Positions 10,410 through 21,841 are shown, counted from the first letter of the stretch. The stretch is DNA of 64,000 nucleotides from Symbiodinium natans (GCA_905221605.1 CAJNDS010000070.1:143501-207500), one strand, 5' to 3'. The notes: generated by a model not told the origin, from the letters alone. Made by a program: numbers and translations.

Positions 10410-10910
10410 AGAGTTCAACTCTCTTTGCCAAGGATGTTCGGGGGCTGTTGTGCACCTGCCGGCCCTTTGGAGTTTCATATTTTTGTCCTGGTCGGAACAC
10501 CTGTGCAACCGCTAGAGAAAGATGTGCAGATGCTTATTGCGCGAAGAACCAATTATTTTTTTAGTTCCTCAAAAACACTAACCTCTTTCCAGGACTCTCA
10601 GGTAAACACCCACACGGAGGGGGTGGGGGGGTGCGAGGGTGAACGGGAATGGGGGAATTCGCCCACTTTTGAAGATCAGGGACTTTTCGAGATCCGGCCT
10701 GTCACATTGTCGACAGTGCCACCGCGGCAGTCGGGAACGTAGCCCTTGCTGAGGTTCGGCACCCACTTGCCTGACACTCAAATTGTCCATCCGAAACCCT
10801 CTAGATCCTTAGCACACCCAAACCGATCCTCGAAATCAAAACTGCACACCCATCCAACTATTTGCTTGTCATTGCTACAAGAACCTTCCAGAAGAGATTT
10901 GGGCCCTAAA
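10410..10910 (-). CDS. Exon cluster with GKWVPNLSKGYVPDC
   Basis: Three minus-strand pieces: 10790-10910 (SCSNDKQIVGWVCSFDFEDR, then FGCAKDLEGFRMDN), 10690-10765 (KWVPNLSKGYVPDCRGG) and 10410-10510 (VFRPGQKYETPKGRQVHN or an alternative frame). Cysteine-rich, perhaps extracellular. It shares the KWVP exon with 7269-7365. Family unknown. Confidence 0.42.
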
Positions 10911-11010
10911 CGGTAAAGCCTAAACCCTAAAACCTAAACCCTCAACCCTAAACCCAAACCACAAACCCCAAACCCTAAACCCGAAACCCTAAACCCTAAA
11001 CCCCATTGAT

Positions 11011-11840
11011 GAGGATGAGGGCTTTTTTCGAGCGCATGGCGGGAAACCATTAAAAGAAACCGGGATCCGAGGGGGCGGAGGGTACGTCTTCCCAGAACCG
11101 GCAACCCTACATCCTACACAGGGTTTAGGGTTCAGGGTTTAGGGTTTAGGGTCTAGGGTTTAGGGTTTAGGGTTTAGGGTTAGTAGACCCTAAGCCCTAC
11201 AGTAGCGGGGTTGATCTAAGCTGCTCACGCTTCGCGTTGCCCTCAGGCTACGGGGAATACATTCGAAGGCAGTTCCCTAGTTGCTGAGTACCCTGGGCCA
11301 AAAAAGGTTCACCGTTCAAGTATGGTAGGATTAAGCTAACCTTTCAAGTATGGTGGGCTTTTATATATATATATATATATATACACCCCAAATATAGGTT
11401 GCCTGGCGCAGCTACTACGATCCACAGGGCCCCTAAACCCTAAACCCTAAACCCTAAACCCTAAACCCTAAACCTGTGTCGCAACATTTTTTAGCCAGGA
11501 TGCACCATGCCGGCTTTCCGTCCGGCCCAACCTCTGCCTAGCTTCAACTGCTTTAGGGGGGGGGGGGGTTAGGGTTTAGGGCTGAGGGTTTAGGGTTTTA
11601 AGGTTTAGGGTTTGGGGTTTGGGGTTTAGGGTAACTGACTTCAGATGAGGTTTAGGTTGGGATCCCTACTGACAGTCCTCAAGAGGGATTCGAATAAGGG
11701 GTACCTGGATCCCCCTTAAGGACTGTTACTACAAGGAGGAACATCCCATTGTTCAGGATTTGGGAGCTTAGAGTAGTGCTGCAACAATGTTGGAGAAGCT
11801 GCTCACCTTGGGGCGCCTTCGCCACTGGAGAGGAACCCTA
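11011..11840 (-). CDS. Scattered coding-like islands
   Basis: 11011-11105 reads VAGSGKTYPPPPRIPVSFNG; 11476-11558 reads AVEARQRLGRTESRHGASW and ends ACACAG before GTTTAGGG; 11765-11840 reads LQWRRRPKVSSFSNIVAALL. Telomeric tracts and a family B MITE lie between. 11850-12120 shows no gene. Confidence 0.3.
11653..11750. mobile_element. MITE family B-like copy, diverged
   Basis: GGGATCCCTACTGACAGTCC on the left and GGACTGTTACTACAAGG...ACATCCC on the right, with the internal GGATTCGAATAAGG stem of the family. Confidence 0.6.
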
Positions 11841-12229
11841 AACCCCAAACCCGAAACCAAGGCGACAAATTGCTGGATGCATCCCCACCTCCCAGCATTA
11901 CATCCCCTATGATATGATATGATGGTACTACACATACTGGCATGATTGCCTTATAAGTTCTACAGCATCTGATATAACATTCCCACCCACCCCCCCTCCC
12001 CTACCCCGCCCCCAAACAAAACAACAATTGGGGGCGTCTTGATATGAGGGGATGTGTCCATGCGAACCTGATGAGTCGTTTTCTTGTCGGGTCCCTACAT
12101 AGTCTGTTTAAACAAAAACCTGACAAGGGACCGGGTTTAGGGTTTAGGGTTTAGGGTTTAGGGTTTAGGGACCCTGCAAGTTTTAAGGGCTTGCACAGAC
12201 AATGCTGAGTTGAGGGGGCACAACTAAGA

Positions 12230-12640
12230 TCTGCTGAAGGAACCCTCAACATAGTCCCAAAAATGATCCCTGTCAACGATACTTATGATGACTACGCTTA
12301 AGCTGCTTAGGGCTCTTTTGAAGCTCGTCCAAGCTTAGGGAACATAGGGTATGGCTTCGTAAAAAATAAAAGCAAGGGTTCCAAGCAGGCGGTGGTCGAG
12401 CGCAGGTGCCTAAGCCCTACAGGCTACGGAGTGCGGACTGAAGGCTGACATCTGAAAGTCAACCCTTCAGCAATGTGGCATTTTTCAGTCGTGTCGTACT
12501 CTAACGACTTTCTAAGCCTGGGTTTAGGGTTTAGGGTTTAGGGCCTACAGGCCCGTACTTGCCATCAAAGCTCGTCGCTTGGTGCAGGCTTGCCGATCCA
12601 GCATGGAGGGACCACAAACCTTGGTCTCAAAGGGGTGTAG
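12230..12640 (-). CDS. Coding-like islands
   Basis: 12548-12640 (RFVVPPCWIGKP or the alternative KVCGPSMLDRQACTKR), 12425-12515 (LRKSLEYDTTEKCHIAEGLT) and 12232-12352 (LSVVIISIVDRDHFWDYVEG). A segment of similar sequence to the first piece occurs at 34560-34625. Confidence 0.35.
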
Positions 12641-12754
12641 GGTTTAGGGTGAAGGGGGGGGGGGGGGGGGGGGGGGGAGGCTTTCGGCTGGACCAGAGCT
12701 ATATACTTTATACTTTAAACCCTTAAGAGAAGGCTTCCGAAGAATTCTTGCCAA

Positions 12755-12885
12755 CAGATTGCTTCAAGTCACTGAGATGCATCCCAGCGGCTGAACAACC
12801 CATGGAATGTAGCCGCACCAGTGCGGCGAGTGCTCCAGCACCTATACATCGGCAAAACATGAATCGTCTCATGGCTTCAAAGCGA
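12755..12885 (-). CDS. Exon with SPHWCGYIPW motif
   Basis: Reads VLEHSPHWCGYIPWVVQ in the frame supported by a homologous segment at 35350-35440 (TSPHWCGYIPWLVQ). The two differ mainly at synonymous positions. Both are followed downstream by the VPPCW-type segment, so two paralogous genes seem to exist. Family not recognised. Confidence 0.45.
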
Positions 12886-13204
12886 AGAATGAAGCAGCGT
12901 GTATGTCTGTGCACATACATGTACATAGATATACAAAAATATATATATATATATATATGTGTGTGTGTATGAATGTATGTATTCCAGAATGCACATACGA
13001 GAAAAGATATGTATGTAGGCATGGATGTACGTCTGTCCGTCTGTCTGTCCATTTCTCTGTGTGTTTGCGCATGCGTGCGCGTACGTGTGCATGTGCACGG
13101 CCATGTACGCGTGCATGGATGGGTCGGTGTGGGTGTGCGCGGTGCAAGTCTGCGCGTGCAACTGTGCATATGTATGGGAAGTGTCATTCCAACGCTGGAA
13201 GAAA

Positions 13205-13430
13205 ACTAATGTGCAGATACCCGAACGTCCATTCGGGTTGGTACCGCACGCATGTCTTTGCAAGTAGGTCGGATAGCACTTTTATGCAAACGGGTGCTTA
13301 AACAATTCGACGTGTGGGAGGGGAAACCCGGCAAAACACCCAGCAACAAGAAGCCACCACGTGAGGCACCGCCAAGGCTAACATCGCATGTTGATCGCAC
13401 ACGTCTGGCAAAAACCCTACGTAAGCCTAA
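13205..13430 (+). CDS. Plus-strand coding-like stretch
   Basis: A plus frame reads KQFDVWEGKPGKTPSNKKPP then RLTSHVDRTRLAKTLRK and ends at CTAC before GTAAGCC, a canonical donor. A minus frame also stays open. If real it would be one of few plus-strand genes here. 12930-13200 is microsatellite-like. Confidence 0.25.
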
Positions 13431-13435
13431 ACCCC

Positions 13436-13732
13436 AGACCTAGCCCTAAACCCTAAACCCTAAACCCTACACCCTAAACCCTAAACCCTAAACCCTAAAC
13501 CCTAAACCCTAAACCCTAAACCCTAAACCCTAAACCCTAAACCCTTAAACCCTAAACCCTTAAAACCTAAACCCTAAACCCTAAAGCCTAAAGCCTAAAC
13601 CCTAAACCCTAAACCCTAAACCCTAACCCTAAACCCTAAACCCTAAACCCTAAACCCTAAACCCTAAACCCTAAACCCTAAACCCTAAACCCTAAACCCT
13701 AAACCCTAAACCCTAAACCCTAAACCCTAACT
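13436..13732 (-). repeat. Long CCCTAAA tract
   Basis: About 300 bp, mostly perfect 7-bp units with a few CCCTTAAA, CCTAAAG and CCCTAA variants near the middle. Confidence 0.95.
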
Positions 13733-13739
13733 CCAATCC

Positions 13740-14050
13740 ATCCAGCCCCACCTTGCCATAGAAAGTAGCAGAGCCACCTCGCGCCAGCATGCAGAGCATG
13801 GGCAAACAAAGCCCCTATGGTTTTCAGCCCCATTTAGGGTTTAGGGTTTAGGGCTAGACCCGGGAGGAACCCATGAATAAAAAGGGTTCCTTTTTTGGTT
13901 TTAAGGGGATAATAGGGAACCCCAACCCTAAAAAAAGGAAACAAGGGCCTACTCCCGGTCCTAGCCACAAAGCAGTGGCGATATTCCCTAGAAAAGAAGG
14001 GCTTCAAACAAGACTTGCCTTGGACACGCCCACGAAACAGTTGCACAAAT
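13740..14050 (-). CDS. Coding-like islands flanking a GGCTAG-end MITE
   Basis: 13969-14050 reads QLFRGRVQGKSCLKPFFSRE then YRHCFV up to the element end. 13740-13835 reads LKTIGALFAHALHAGARWL or NHRGFVCPCSACWREVALL. The MITE 13852-13968 may be the intron between them. Confidence 0.35.
13852..13968. mobile_element. MITE with GGCTAG ends
   Basis: GGCTAGACCCGGGAGG ... CTCCCGGTCCTAGCC. The interior (AAGGGTTCC, T-run, GGGAACCCC, A-run) resembles family A, so the two may be related elements with different ends. Confidence 0.7.
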
Positions 14051-14412
14051 AAGGTTTTAGCCCTAAACCCTAAACCCTAAACCCTAAACCCTAAACCCTA
14101 AACCCTAAACCCTAAACCCTAAACCCTAAACCCTAAACCCGGATGGTGCCCAGGCTTGCCTGAAAGCGGGAAATTCATGGCGCGTGGCGTTTTGGCCATG
14201 ATCCGGCGCCTTTTGCTTCAGGCTTGCCCTGAGATACGAGGGGCCCTGACTCAGAGAACTGCCCACATGGCGGCCGTTTTGCTTCTTCCTGCTGCTTCTG
14301 TGCATGCACATGGGGTTGGCGGCGTCTGCTTTGAGCAGAGCGAAACCCCAGCACAAGTGCAATTATGCACCACTGCACGTCTCGTAGCTGCGTAGCTTGC
14401 CAGCCGCTCGGG

Positions 14413-17062
14413 TCAGATGGTCATCAACTTTCCTGTGCTCCGACCGAACACCGGAAGCTGCTCTTCATCTTCCAGCCCAGTGTCCTTCTCAAACATGCGG
14501 TGAAGGATCGGCAGATACCCGGCGAAATGCTCCTGCATCTCATCGACGCGATCTGAGCGGTACCAGCTGTGGCTTGGGAAGTACTTCTCAGGATTCGTCC
14601 TCACCAGCTGCAGGATGCGATCGGCCCAGATCACACAATTCATGTCACCATCCCTCCTCATCGCCATGAGCCGCCAGTAGATGCCCAGCAACACATCCCG
14701 AATCTTCTGCTGGTCACACGGCACACCTGCCGGGTGGCTTCTGTTACAGCAGGTGAAGGAGCCTCCTAAGACGTGGAGGATCAACTCATCGGAGAGATCA
14801 CTCGTCGTGCCGTTGATGACGCTAAGATCTTTCCTTGCTAGCCCAGTAACCATCTTACAAAAAGGGCACCCTTTTTTTTTGCGTTGGCTACTTCATAAGG
14901 GAACCCCTAACCCAAAAAAAGGGAAAAGGGTACCACTGGGCTGCCAAGTTTCCCGTCACACATGAATGCCGCCCGCTGCCTCTCCTCCGTATCGCAAGTG
15001 CCAGTCTTGAAGCCAAGAAGTTCCTGGGTTGGCCTTTAAGCCACGGTTTAGGGTTTAGGGTTTAGGGTTTAGGGTTTCGGGTTTCGGGTTTAGGGGGTCC
15101 CTTATCAACCCAAATAAGGAAAATAACAAAATATGTCCCAAAAACCAACCTCGGTTCTAGCCTACACCAGCCCCGGGAAGAGTACGTGTGCATGTTGAGC
15201 TCTGATCCGGTGTCTGAATGCTTGCAACATGGAGCCACGGACACCAGCGACGAGCACACGGAGGCATACACCGCCAAGGAGTTGATGGCTGCCTGCTGCT
15301 GAAAGCTGTTCGCCTGAGGGATGGATATGTAGTCCACCCAGATGTAGCCACACTTAAGGCCCTCCTGCTGCAACCTCCTGATGGCCACAAGTATGGCCTC
15401 GTAGTGAACGTTCTGGGGGTCGGGGTGGTCGAAGCTCGTCCACTGGTGGCTGATGAAGACAACGCCCGAAAGCTGGGCGATTTCAATAACGTCTTCTGGA
15501 CAATCAAAGCAACTGAGCTTCTCGGCATCCCGCGCAACTTCATGACACATCAGCCCGCCCATCGCCAGGAAGTCGCACAGCTCCACCAGATACATTGGGC
15601 ATTGAAAGGTGTTCAAGGTGTGCACGGCACTTTCGATGGCCAGTTTCTTCTGCTCCTTGAGATATCTTGCCAGGCCCTGCAGCTTCATGGCCTCCTTCCG
15701 CAGCGCGAACAGGATGTAGACGCCCAGAAGGACGCCCAGCATCGCTGTGAGTGGCAGTACCAAGAGGAGCTGCCTCCAGAAATCGTCCGAGACCACCGGC
15801 CACCCCTCCCTCGGCGCGACCTTCAGGATCCAGCGAAACCCGAACTCTTCCACGGCCACGTCCACCTGCACCGAGTCAATCAGCGCCTCCGTGCTCGAGG
15901 AGCGCTGCCAGATGCCGTCTGAAAGTGAAGGGTGTGGGCTGGGATCTGAGAGCTCGTAGGCAAACTGCGAGATGCCCGCCACACCTCCTTCTCCTGCCCT
16001 CTCTAGTGAGGCCAGGGAGGACGTGGCAAGAAAGTCCTCGATGCGAGCTACCATAGTGACAAAGCCCCAGAAGTAGGTGGGGTCGCCACTCGGATCCGGT
16101 GGCCCGGGAAAGGAGCACTCTTCTTCGACGCGCGACGCTGCTCTGGAGCAGATTCTGCTGTGGTTCACACCGTCCTTGTCCACAAACCACTCATCTGGCA
16201 GGTACTTCGGGGCCCAGCGGGAGAAGATGGGCCGCCGTGCAATGGCAGCTACTCCGCCTTGCATGAGCTGCATGGGCCCACTCACTAAGGTGGTCCCTGA
16301 CTGAATGGAAGCGAGTGCAAAGTCCACCATGGCTGGGTCCAAGAGAAGCGCCAGTCCCAAGGCACCTCGATTGTCTTGGCTTGAATCTACCAGTGGGTAG
16401 ATGCGCTGGATTGTTCCAAAGGGCGCTAACTGCAAGTTTGAGATGCCCCTGTAGGTTTCAATCAAGGTCTTCGCCAGTCGATCGAAGTCTGCTGTGCCAG
16501 AGCTGCACTCATCGATCTGCAGAATTGCATCAAGTGCTTGGAGGCTGCTGACAGATGTACGCAGCTGGCGGGTGATGTCAGCAGCCTGCCTCTCGGCAAG
16601 GTAGTTGACAGACTCGCGCGCATTTCTCAGCAGGGAAGCATCCGATGACCTCAGGTTGTAGATGCTGACGCCGACGATGGCGATGATGATGGTGAGCACA
16701 CCCCAGAACTTCCGCCACCGCATCCACAAGGGGATCTTCCGCTTCGGCTGGGAAGTGACGGAAGGCAGCTTGTTCATTGCCAGGCTCGAAAAAGACCCTG
16801 TCGAGTGCATCACCACAAGATCATCGTCAACGTCGGACTTGCTCCGTGCAAGCGAGGCAATGAAGCCGCGCGATTGCCGGGGCACAGCGTCGAAACTGCG
16901 GGATCTGGATTGCATGGTGGAATTTCTCCGAACAACGTGACTCACCACGGGAGTCTCTCGAATCGAAGAGCGTATTGAGGGTCGGGGGGTCGCCATGATG
17001 AGTCGCAACGCTTGGAGGGTCTCTCCTGCACCTACGACGTCGGAATGACAACAAGAATACAT
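14413..17062 (-). CDS. CHASE-type sensor membrane protein with C-terminal ISHQWT/RGWCRLE domain
   Basis: Three exons (17062-15158, 15023-14953, 14833-14413) give 798 residues in conserved phase. After a basic Ser/Arg-rich N-terminus come a membrane helix (WGVLTIIIAIVGVSIY, about residue 130), an extracellular region matching CHASE sensors (LQLAPFG, RIYPL, SGPMQLMQGG, RRPIF), and a second helix (LLLVLPLTAMLGVLLGVYIL, about 430-450). A cytoplasmic domain follows with FISHQWT, WVDYISIPQ and RGWCRLE, motifs I associate with a TIR-like domain common in dinoflagellate predicted proteins; its biochemical role is unknown to me. CHASE normally senses small ligands for kinases or cyclases, and no such output domain is present. 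Intron 1 (15024-15157) contains a telomeric tract and has GAAC at the donor and at the exon start. Intron 2 (14834-14952) is an inverted-repeat introner with duplication GAAA. ATG at 17062 is the first in frame; a second lies at 16996. Confidence 0.8.
14834..14952 (-). mobile_element. Introner family A, copy 4 = intron 2 of the CHASE gene
   Basis: Element 14834-14948 plus one copy of the 4-bp duplication GAAA (14949-14952) forms a 119-nt intron starting GA and ending AG. The second GAAA starts the next exon. Removing the intron joins ...GAC GG and G AAA GAT in phase. Read with GT or GC donors the phases do not fit, so the GA donor is required by the sequence. Confidence 0.88.
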
Positions 17063-17267
17063 TGTGCATGACACGTTCAGTTGCTATCACCATTCTATTG
17101 TATTCTGTTCTGTGCTATTCTGCTCTGTTCTCCTCTGTTCTATTTATGCCCTATAGCAAAATTAGACACCTGCAAGGCTCTCGGCTTCGTAGGACCCCGG
17201 AATGACTCCCCTCTGAAAAACTCCCTCAACCCCCCACAAACTCTTTGGAGTTTATGGGGTTTAGGGT

Positions 17268-18842
17268 AGGGGCCGACGAGACCTGTGATCCAAAAAGGTT
17301 CAATATCGGAACGGATGTTGAGCCAGTGGGGGCTTTGTGCTTTGAATCTGGTCCCTGACCTTCTTTAAGAGTTCTGATGTATGGGCCCTTGGGTTGGGGA
17401 GGGGGGAGCTTTGGTAAAGGAACCGGACGGGTGCCACCACACCCACTCGGGGCTTTCGACTCTGACACTGGCACAGGCCGTGAGGCATTTGAGGGCCTTC
17501 AGGTTTCAGTTGGTTTAGGGCTCGCAGGGTTTATCCTCCTGGTTCTTAGTAGGGAATGAAGGGATTAAGTACCTTGTGTCCCCCTAGATGTCCCCCTTGC
17601 GGGATGATGCAGGGTGCCTCATTCCCTCATCCCTACTAAGAACCACTATGTTCTACTTGGAGGTTCATGGTACTTATTAAACCAATAACAACTCTACTAA
17701 AAACTCCCTTAAGTGACCTAGTATGGTCGTAGTTGGGCTATAAGTACAGTTATTATTGGGTTTAAACAGTACAGTTGTTATTGGGTTCATAAGTACCATG
17801 AACCACCACGTAGTGTCTATGGGGTGGAGGATTTAGTCACAACTCCCAAACTAATAGGGTTTTGGGGTGTAGGGTGTTCCTGGGACCCTCTTTACCTAAA
17901 GTTCTCTGGGACAGTTACTACGAAACTGTAGGTAAAGAGAGTCCCAGGCAACGTTTAGGGTTTAGGGTTTAGGGTTTAGGGTTTGGGGTTTGGGGTTTAG
18001 GGTTGGGGTTTGCTGTTTGGGGTTTAGGGTTGGGGTTTAGGGTTTGGGGTTTAGGGTTTGGGGTTTAGGGTTTGCGCCCTGTTTCCAACTACGATTGCTG
18101 CCTCTCGCAGTCCCCAGTATAGGAAGCCTCTGAACTTCAAGTACGTATGCGTATATATCTCTATATGTGAGGGTTTAGGGTTCAGGGTTTAGGGTTTTAG
18201 GGGAATACATAATACATAACGTAATGCATGCATTTATATAAGAGCTGGGAAGCTGTGGCCCTGCTTGCAACGTTAAGAGCGGGCTTACCTGAGAAGGCTC
18301 GAAAGTGGTTCCTTCTTGGGTTTAGGGTTTATGCCTAAAACCTAAACCCGAAGGTATACCGCACAGGACACCACACAGGGCACTCAATGAGTCGACCTAA
18401 TGAAGCCAACTGCGGCATTACGAGTCGCCTTCCGCATCCACGGCGGCCAGGCTCGCAGCCGGACGCCAAGCAAAATTTGCCTGCCATAAAGCCACCCTAA
18501 GGGTTTAGGGTTTAGGGTTTAGGGTTTAGGGTTTAGGGCCCCCCTAAACTTCTGGGATGGCCCTTAAAACCCTCTCAAGATCTATTCCTGAATATGATCC
18601 TCTTAAATTCAACCCAACTAAGGGAAAATCCTGGACTTTAAGCCCCTCTGGGACCCTCAACAGCGACCTTACCGGGTTTAGGGACATGAGGGTTTAGGGT
18701 TTAGGGTTTAGGGTCCGGAAATTGACCAGGCACGTTGCCTCAAGCGCGTTCTGTAACACTTGTGGTCACTTACTTCTGAACAGCTTTCCTGATTTGGAGT
18801 CTGAAGCTCTTGCTGCCTAGGCTTGAACGAGGGGAAATCTGA
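17268..18842 (-). CDS. Exon islands of an unidentified gene upstream of the CHASE gene
   Basis: Minus-strand pieces: 18715-18842 (DFPSFKPRQQELQTPNQESC then SEVSDHKCYRTRLRQRAW), 18360-18500 (GKFCLASGCEPGRRGCGRRL), 18074-18140 (LEVQRLPILGTARGSNRSW), 17430-17506 (KALKCLTACASVRVESPEW) and 17268-17340 (SKHKAPTGSTSVPILNLFG). Spaced by telomeric tracts and MITEs. No family recognised. Confidence 0.35.
17541..17644. mobile_element. MITE family E copy
   Basis: Perfect ends GGTTCTTAGTAGGGAATGA / TCATCCCTACTAAGAACC. Confidence 0.8.
17647..17813. mobile_element. MITE family C copy
   Basis: Ends CTACTTGGAGGTTCATGGTAC and GTACCATGAACC, with internal AACTGTACTTATAACCC-type sequence shared by all copies. 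Confidence 0.8.
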
Positions 18843-18909
18843 CACCAATCCCGAACACCAGCCCAGCTTGCTTCACACCGCGCACCTTCACGATAAACCC
18901 TAAACTTAT

Positions 18910-19024
18910 GGGATGTTCCCCCTTATACTAACCCCCCTTATACTAACAGTCCTGAACAGGGATAATAGCACCTCCCCTGCTATTACCCCTATTGAGGGCT
19001 TTTAGTATATGGGGGAACATCCCA
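18910..19024. mobile_element. MITE family B copy
   Basis: Near-perfect inverted repeat between GGGATGTTCCCCCTTATACT and GGGGGAACATCCC, with a doubled CCCCCTTATACTAAC on the left arm. Confidence 0.8.
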
Positions 19025-19200
19025 ACCTAAACCGGGTTCAGGCCACATGCCAAGATGCCAGGAGTCCCCGACCCCTAAGGGATTAGGGTTGAGGGCTTTA
19101 GGGTTTTAGGGTTTAGGGTTTCGGGAACTACCCCAAGGACTTCGAAAAGAGGAGAAGGGGCAAGTCGGCTGGGACCGGCAGATTCTGGGCCCAGCTACGT

Positions 19201-19336
19201 CTACTTGGAGAAGAAATGTTTAACTGTACTTATAATCCACTGACTGTTAGGCCCCTTAAGTGCCCTAAGATGGTGATAATTGGGTTACAAGTACAGATAT
19301 CTTCTTGGGTTAACAAGTACCATGAACCTCCAAGTA
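19201..19336. mobile_element. MITE family C copy
   Basis: Left end CTACTTGGAG (inner arm partly lost), right end GTACCATGAACCTCCAAG. Shared core ACTGTACTTATAATCCAC. Confidence 0.7.
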
Positions 19337-19496
19337 TGGGCCCAGATACGTTTAGGGGTTTAGGCTTTAGTTTTCAGGACTTATAAGGGTCGAGGTTCCC
19401 TCTGTCCCCACAACACTCCTCCAGAGACACACGCCGAACACCCTCCGCCCCACCTCCGATGGGTTTAGGGTTAAGGGTTTAGGTTTTAGGGTTTAG

Positions 19497-19708
19497 AGTA
19501 AATCCGAAGCCGCGCAGTTTCTTCCTTTGGAACAAAAGGGCTGATGGCGCTGTGCCTGTCGCGTAGCAGCCCACTCCTTGCGCAGCTTGTGGAAAGGATT
19601 CTGTTTGCTGGAGATCTCACTCGGGGTTTCGTGTCTAGGCGCAATGCCCACTTCCATGAATAGCTGGTATGGCAACGAGGACGGTTTCCCTGAACTTGCT
19701 TCCTCAAC
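19497..19708 (-). CDS. Exon island
   Basis: Reads PYQLFMEVGIAPRHETPSEI then QNPFHKLRKEWAATRQAQRH; about 70 open codons between two telomeric tracts. A second frame (MRKQVQGNRPRCHTSYSWKW) is open as well. Function unknown. Confidence 0.4.
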
Positions 19709-19744
19709 CCCGAACCGCTAACCCTAAACCCTAAACCCTAAAAA

Positions 19745-21432
19745 CCCTGCTTGAATTGCCATAAGATAAGTAGCCTGAAGTGATCGGACTCCATGACTGT
19801 GAGGGGTGAAAGCAGAGCAAGGGCCTACAACTCAGGGCTTCCGACAAATGTGCGCAGGGATGTGGGGCAGCAGCGTCATAAGAGACAACAGTAGGGAGTA
19901 TCTTATTGGGGTCCTTGAAAAGGGGATCCTACTATTCGGGGATCTATATTCGGGGTCCCTCATTTCGTGAGCCCCCATATTGCGAGGGCCTCGGAAAAGA
20001 AAATGGATGAACGACGTGGCATGCCATCTTTGGCTTGCACTGGCTGTTTCATTGTAGGGAATCAGGGAATGAGGTACCCTGCATGAAGGGTATTTATATA
20101 TGTAAATAAATATACTAGGATGGCCCTTAGGACCCTCCGAAAAATATTCCTAAACATCTTTCTCTTAAACCCAATAAGGGAAAATTTAAAATGTCCCAAG
20201 GGCCTACCGAGTATATAGGGCCCTAATTCCGTCATTCCCTGGTAAGGGTTTAGGGTTTAGGGTTTAGGGTTTAGGGTTTAGGGTTTAGGGTTTAGGGTTT
20301 AGGGTTTAGGGTATAGGGCCCTAATTCCGTCATAAGAGCCGGGGGGGGGGGGGGTCGAGGATTCTGGAGGTTCGCCATTGAGGGAAGTCAGGGGCGTTCG
20401 GCTCTTTGAGGCCGCCGGGGGCTTCACCGCAATCACTCTGAGCCCTAAACCCTAACCCCTAACCCCTAACCCGTAACCCCTAACCCCTAACCCCTAACCC
20501 CTAAACCCCTAAACCCTAAACCCTCAACCCCACACCTTTTGTGTATCTTTGTGCTCGAAGCTTCCAGCGCTGTTCGCTGTGGGCGGTCGCATCACACCTC
20601 GCTCTTGGAGCCCTGAGGAGTTCTATGCCAGGGGATCACCTTAAGTGCCCAACAGCCGACACGTGGGGGTTTAGGGTTTACGGTTTGGGGTTTGGGGTTT
20701 GGGGTTTGGGGTTTAGGGTTTAGGGTTTAGGGTTGTATCTAGGGTGCTATTTTTGGGGGTCCCCTATATTTTCGTAAACCCCCACATGTGTTTGGAAGGT
20801 CTAAATGCAAATCGTCTTGTGGGATTCCCCGGTGCCCTACAAACGGCACACGGGGACGTACGTGTTGAATAGAAATCGCAGAAGCGGATTCCTCCGGGGC
20901 ACACTCCTTGCAAACAAGATACACGCCCTATTGAACTTTAGGGTTTACGGTTTAGGGTTTCGGGTTTCGGGTTTCGGGCCCTGGCGGCATTTCACTAAGC
21001 ATGTGTGGCGCTGCCGGCATATGAGAAACTTGGCTTGCAGCTGTTGAAACCATCTATCACCCCGAAACGAAACCCTGCTCACACCCTAAACAAGTTCATG
21101 GTTGGGATAGTAATAAAAATTTAAGCGTCTGTTCCTTATTGAGTTTTAACGACCCTTAACAATGCAAATTGTTACCCCACTATGACATAGTAAACCCTAA
21201 ACCCTAAACCCTAAACCCTTTTGCAACTGGACTGCTTGCTGCCCTAAACCCTAAACCCTAAACCCTAAACCCTAAACCCTAAACCCTGAACCCTGAACCC
21301 TAAACCCTAAACCCTAAACCCCCAAACCTTTGCAAGGAGGGTGCCCACTGCGTGCCACCTGGCTGTGGCGGGCCCAGGGCATGCGCTCGCAACGGCGACT
21401 CCCGAAGTTCACATGCGTAAACTGGCGTAAAC
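19745..21432 (-). CDS. Exon islands between MITE clusters
   Basis: 21335-21432 (RQFTHVNFGSRRCERMPWA), 20984-21050 (VSTAASQVSHMPAAPHML), 20800-20935 (VYLVCKECAPEESASAISI or a second frame), 20534-20630 (ELLRAPRARCDATAHSEQRW), 20350-20440 (RVIAVKPPAASKSRTPLTS) and 19748-19830. All are short; frames are partly ambiguous. The order suggests one gene ending before the channel gene's 3' end. Confidence 0.33.
20056..20248. mobile_element. MITE family E copy containing a nested family D element
   Basis: Outer arms TAGGGAATCAGGGAATGAGG and CGTCATTCCCTGGTA. At 20115-20211 a CTAGGATGGCCCTT ... AAGGGCCTACCGAG element is inserted with TATA duplicated on both sides. Confidence 0.75.
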
Positions 21433-21436
21433 CCTA

Positions 21437-21597
21437 CATAAGAGGGTTCTTAAGGGAGGGCTTAGGGTTTAGGGTTTAGGGTTGAGGGTTAGGGATAGGT
21501 ACTTGGGGAACTGGGAGCCTTAAGGAGTATCAGGGCGCAATTAGGAACCTTGGGTTACATACCCCCCTTGAACACCCTCCCTTAAGAACCCTATAAC
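21437..21597. mobile_element. MITE with AGGGTTCTTAAGGGAGGG ends
   Basis: ATAAGAGGGTTCTTAAGGGA ... TCCCTTAAGAACCCTATAA with a TTTAGGG stretch inside the left half. Confidence 0.7.
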
Positions 21598-21841
21598 TAC
21601 TTGCCAGCCACGGGCCCACACATTGCCCTGACACGTCGTCCGGTCCACTTTGGCTCGCGGAGACAAGAATTTGGACTGAGGTGGAGACTCCACCCTTAAA
21701 GGGGCAGCCCCCTATCTTGAAAACTTCGATGGTGGCATAGCATGGTAGAGTTAAGTATATATAGCATGAGAGTCATGCATAGCAAGCTAATGTTATGGAC
21801 CCGAAACGGTCGACGAGGGATTGGCCTGGGGCTGCAGGCCC

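Noticed and set aside
11011-11105. P-loop ATPase (AGSGKT)
   Set aside because: Only a six-residue match in a proline-rich context, without other nucleotide-binding motifs.
12723-13301. Overlapping ORFs of 74-154 codons
   Set aside because: Built largely from the TATA/TGTG microsatellite; only the SPHWCGYIPW segment is supported by a paralogue.
13436-13732. Chromosome end (true telomere)
   Set aside because: The tract is interstitial, flanked by ordinary sequence, and neighbouring tracts have the opposite orientation.
15218-15922. 234-codon plus-strand ORF
   Set aside because: Antisense to the CHASE gene exon, where the minus strand shows clear domains and membrane helices.
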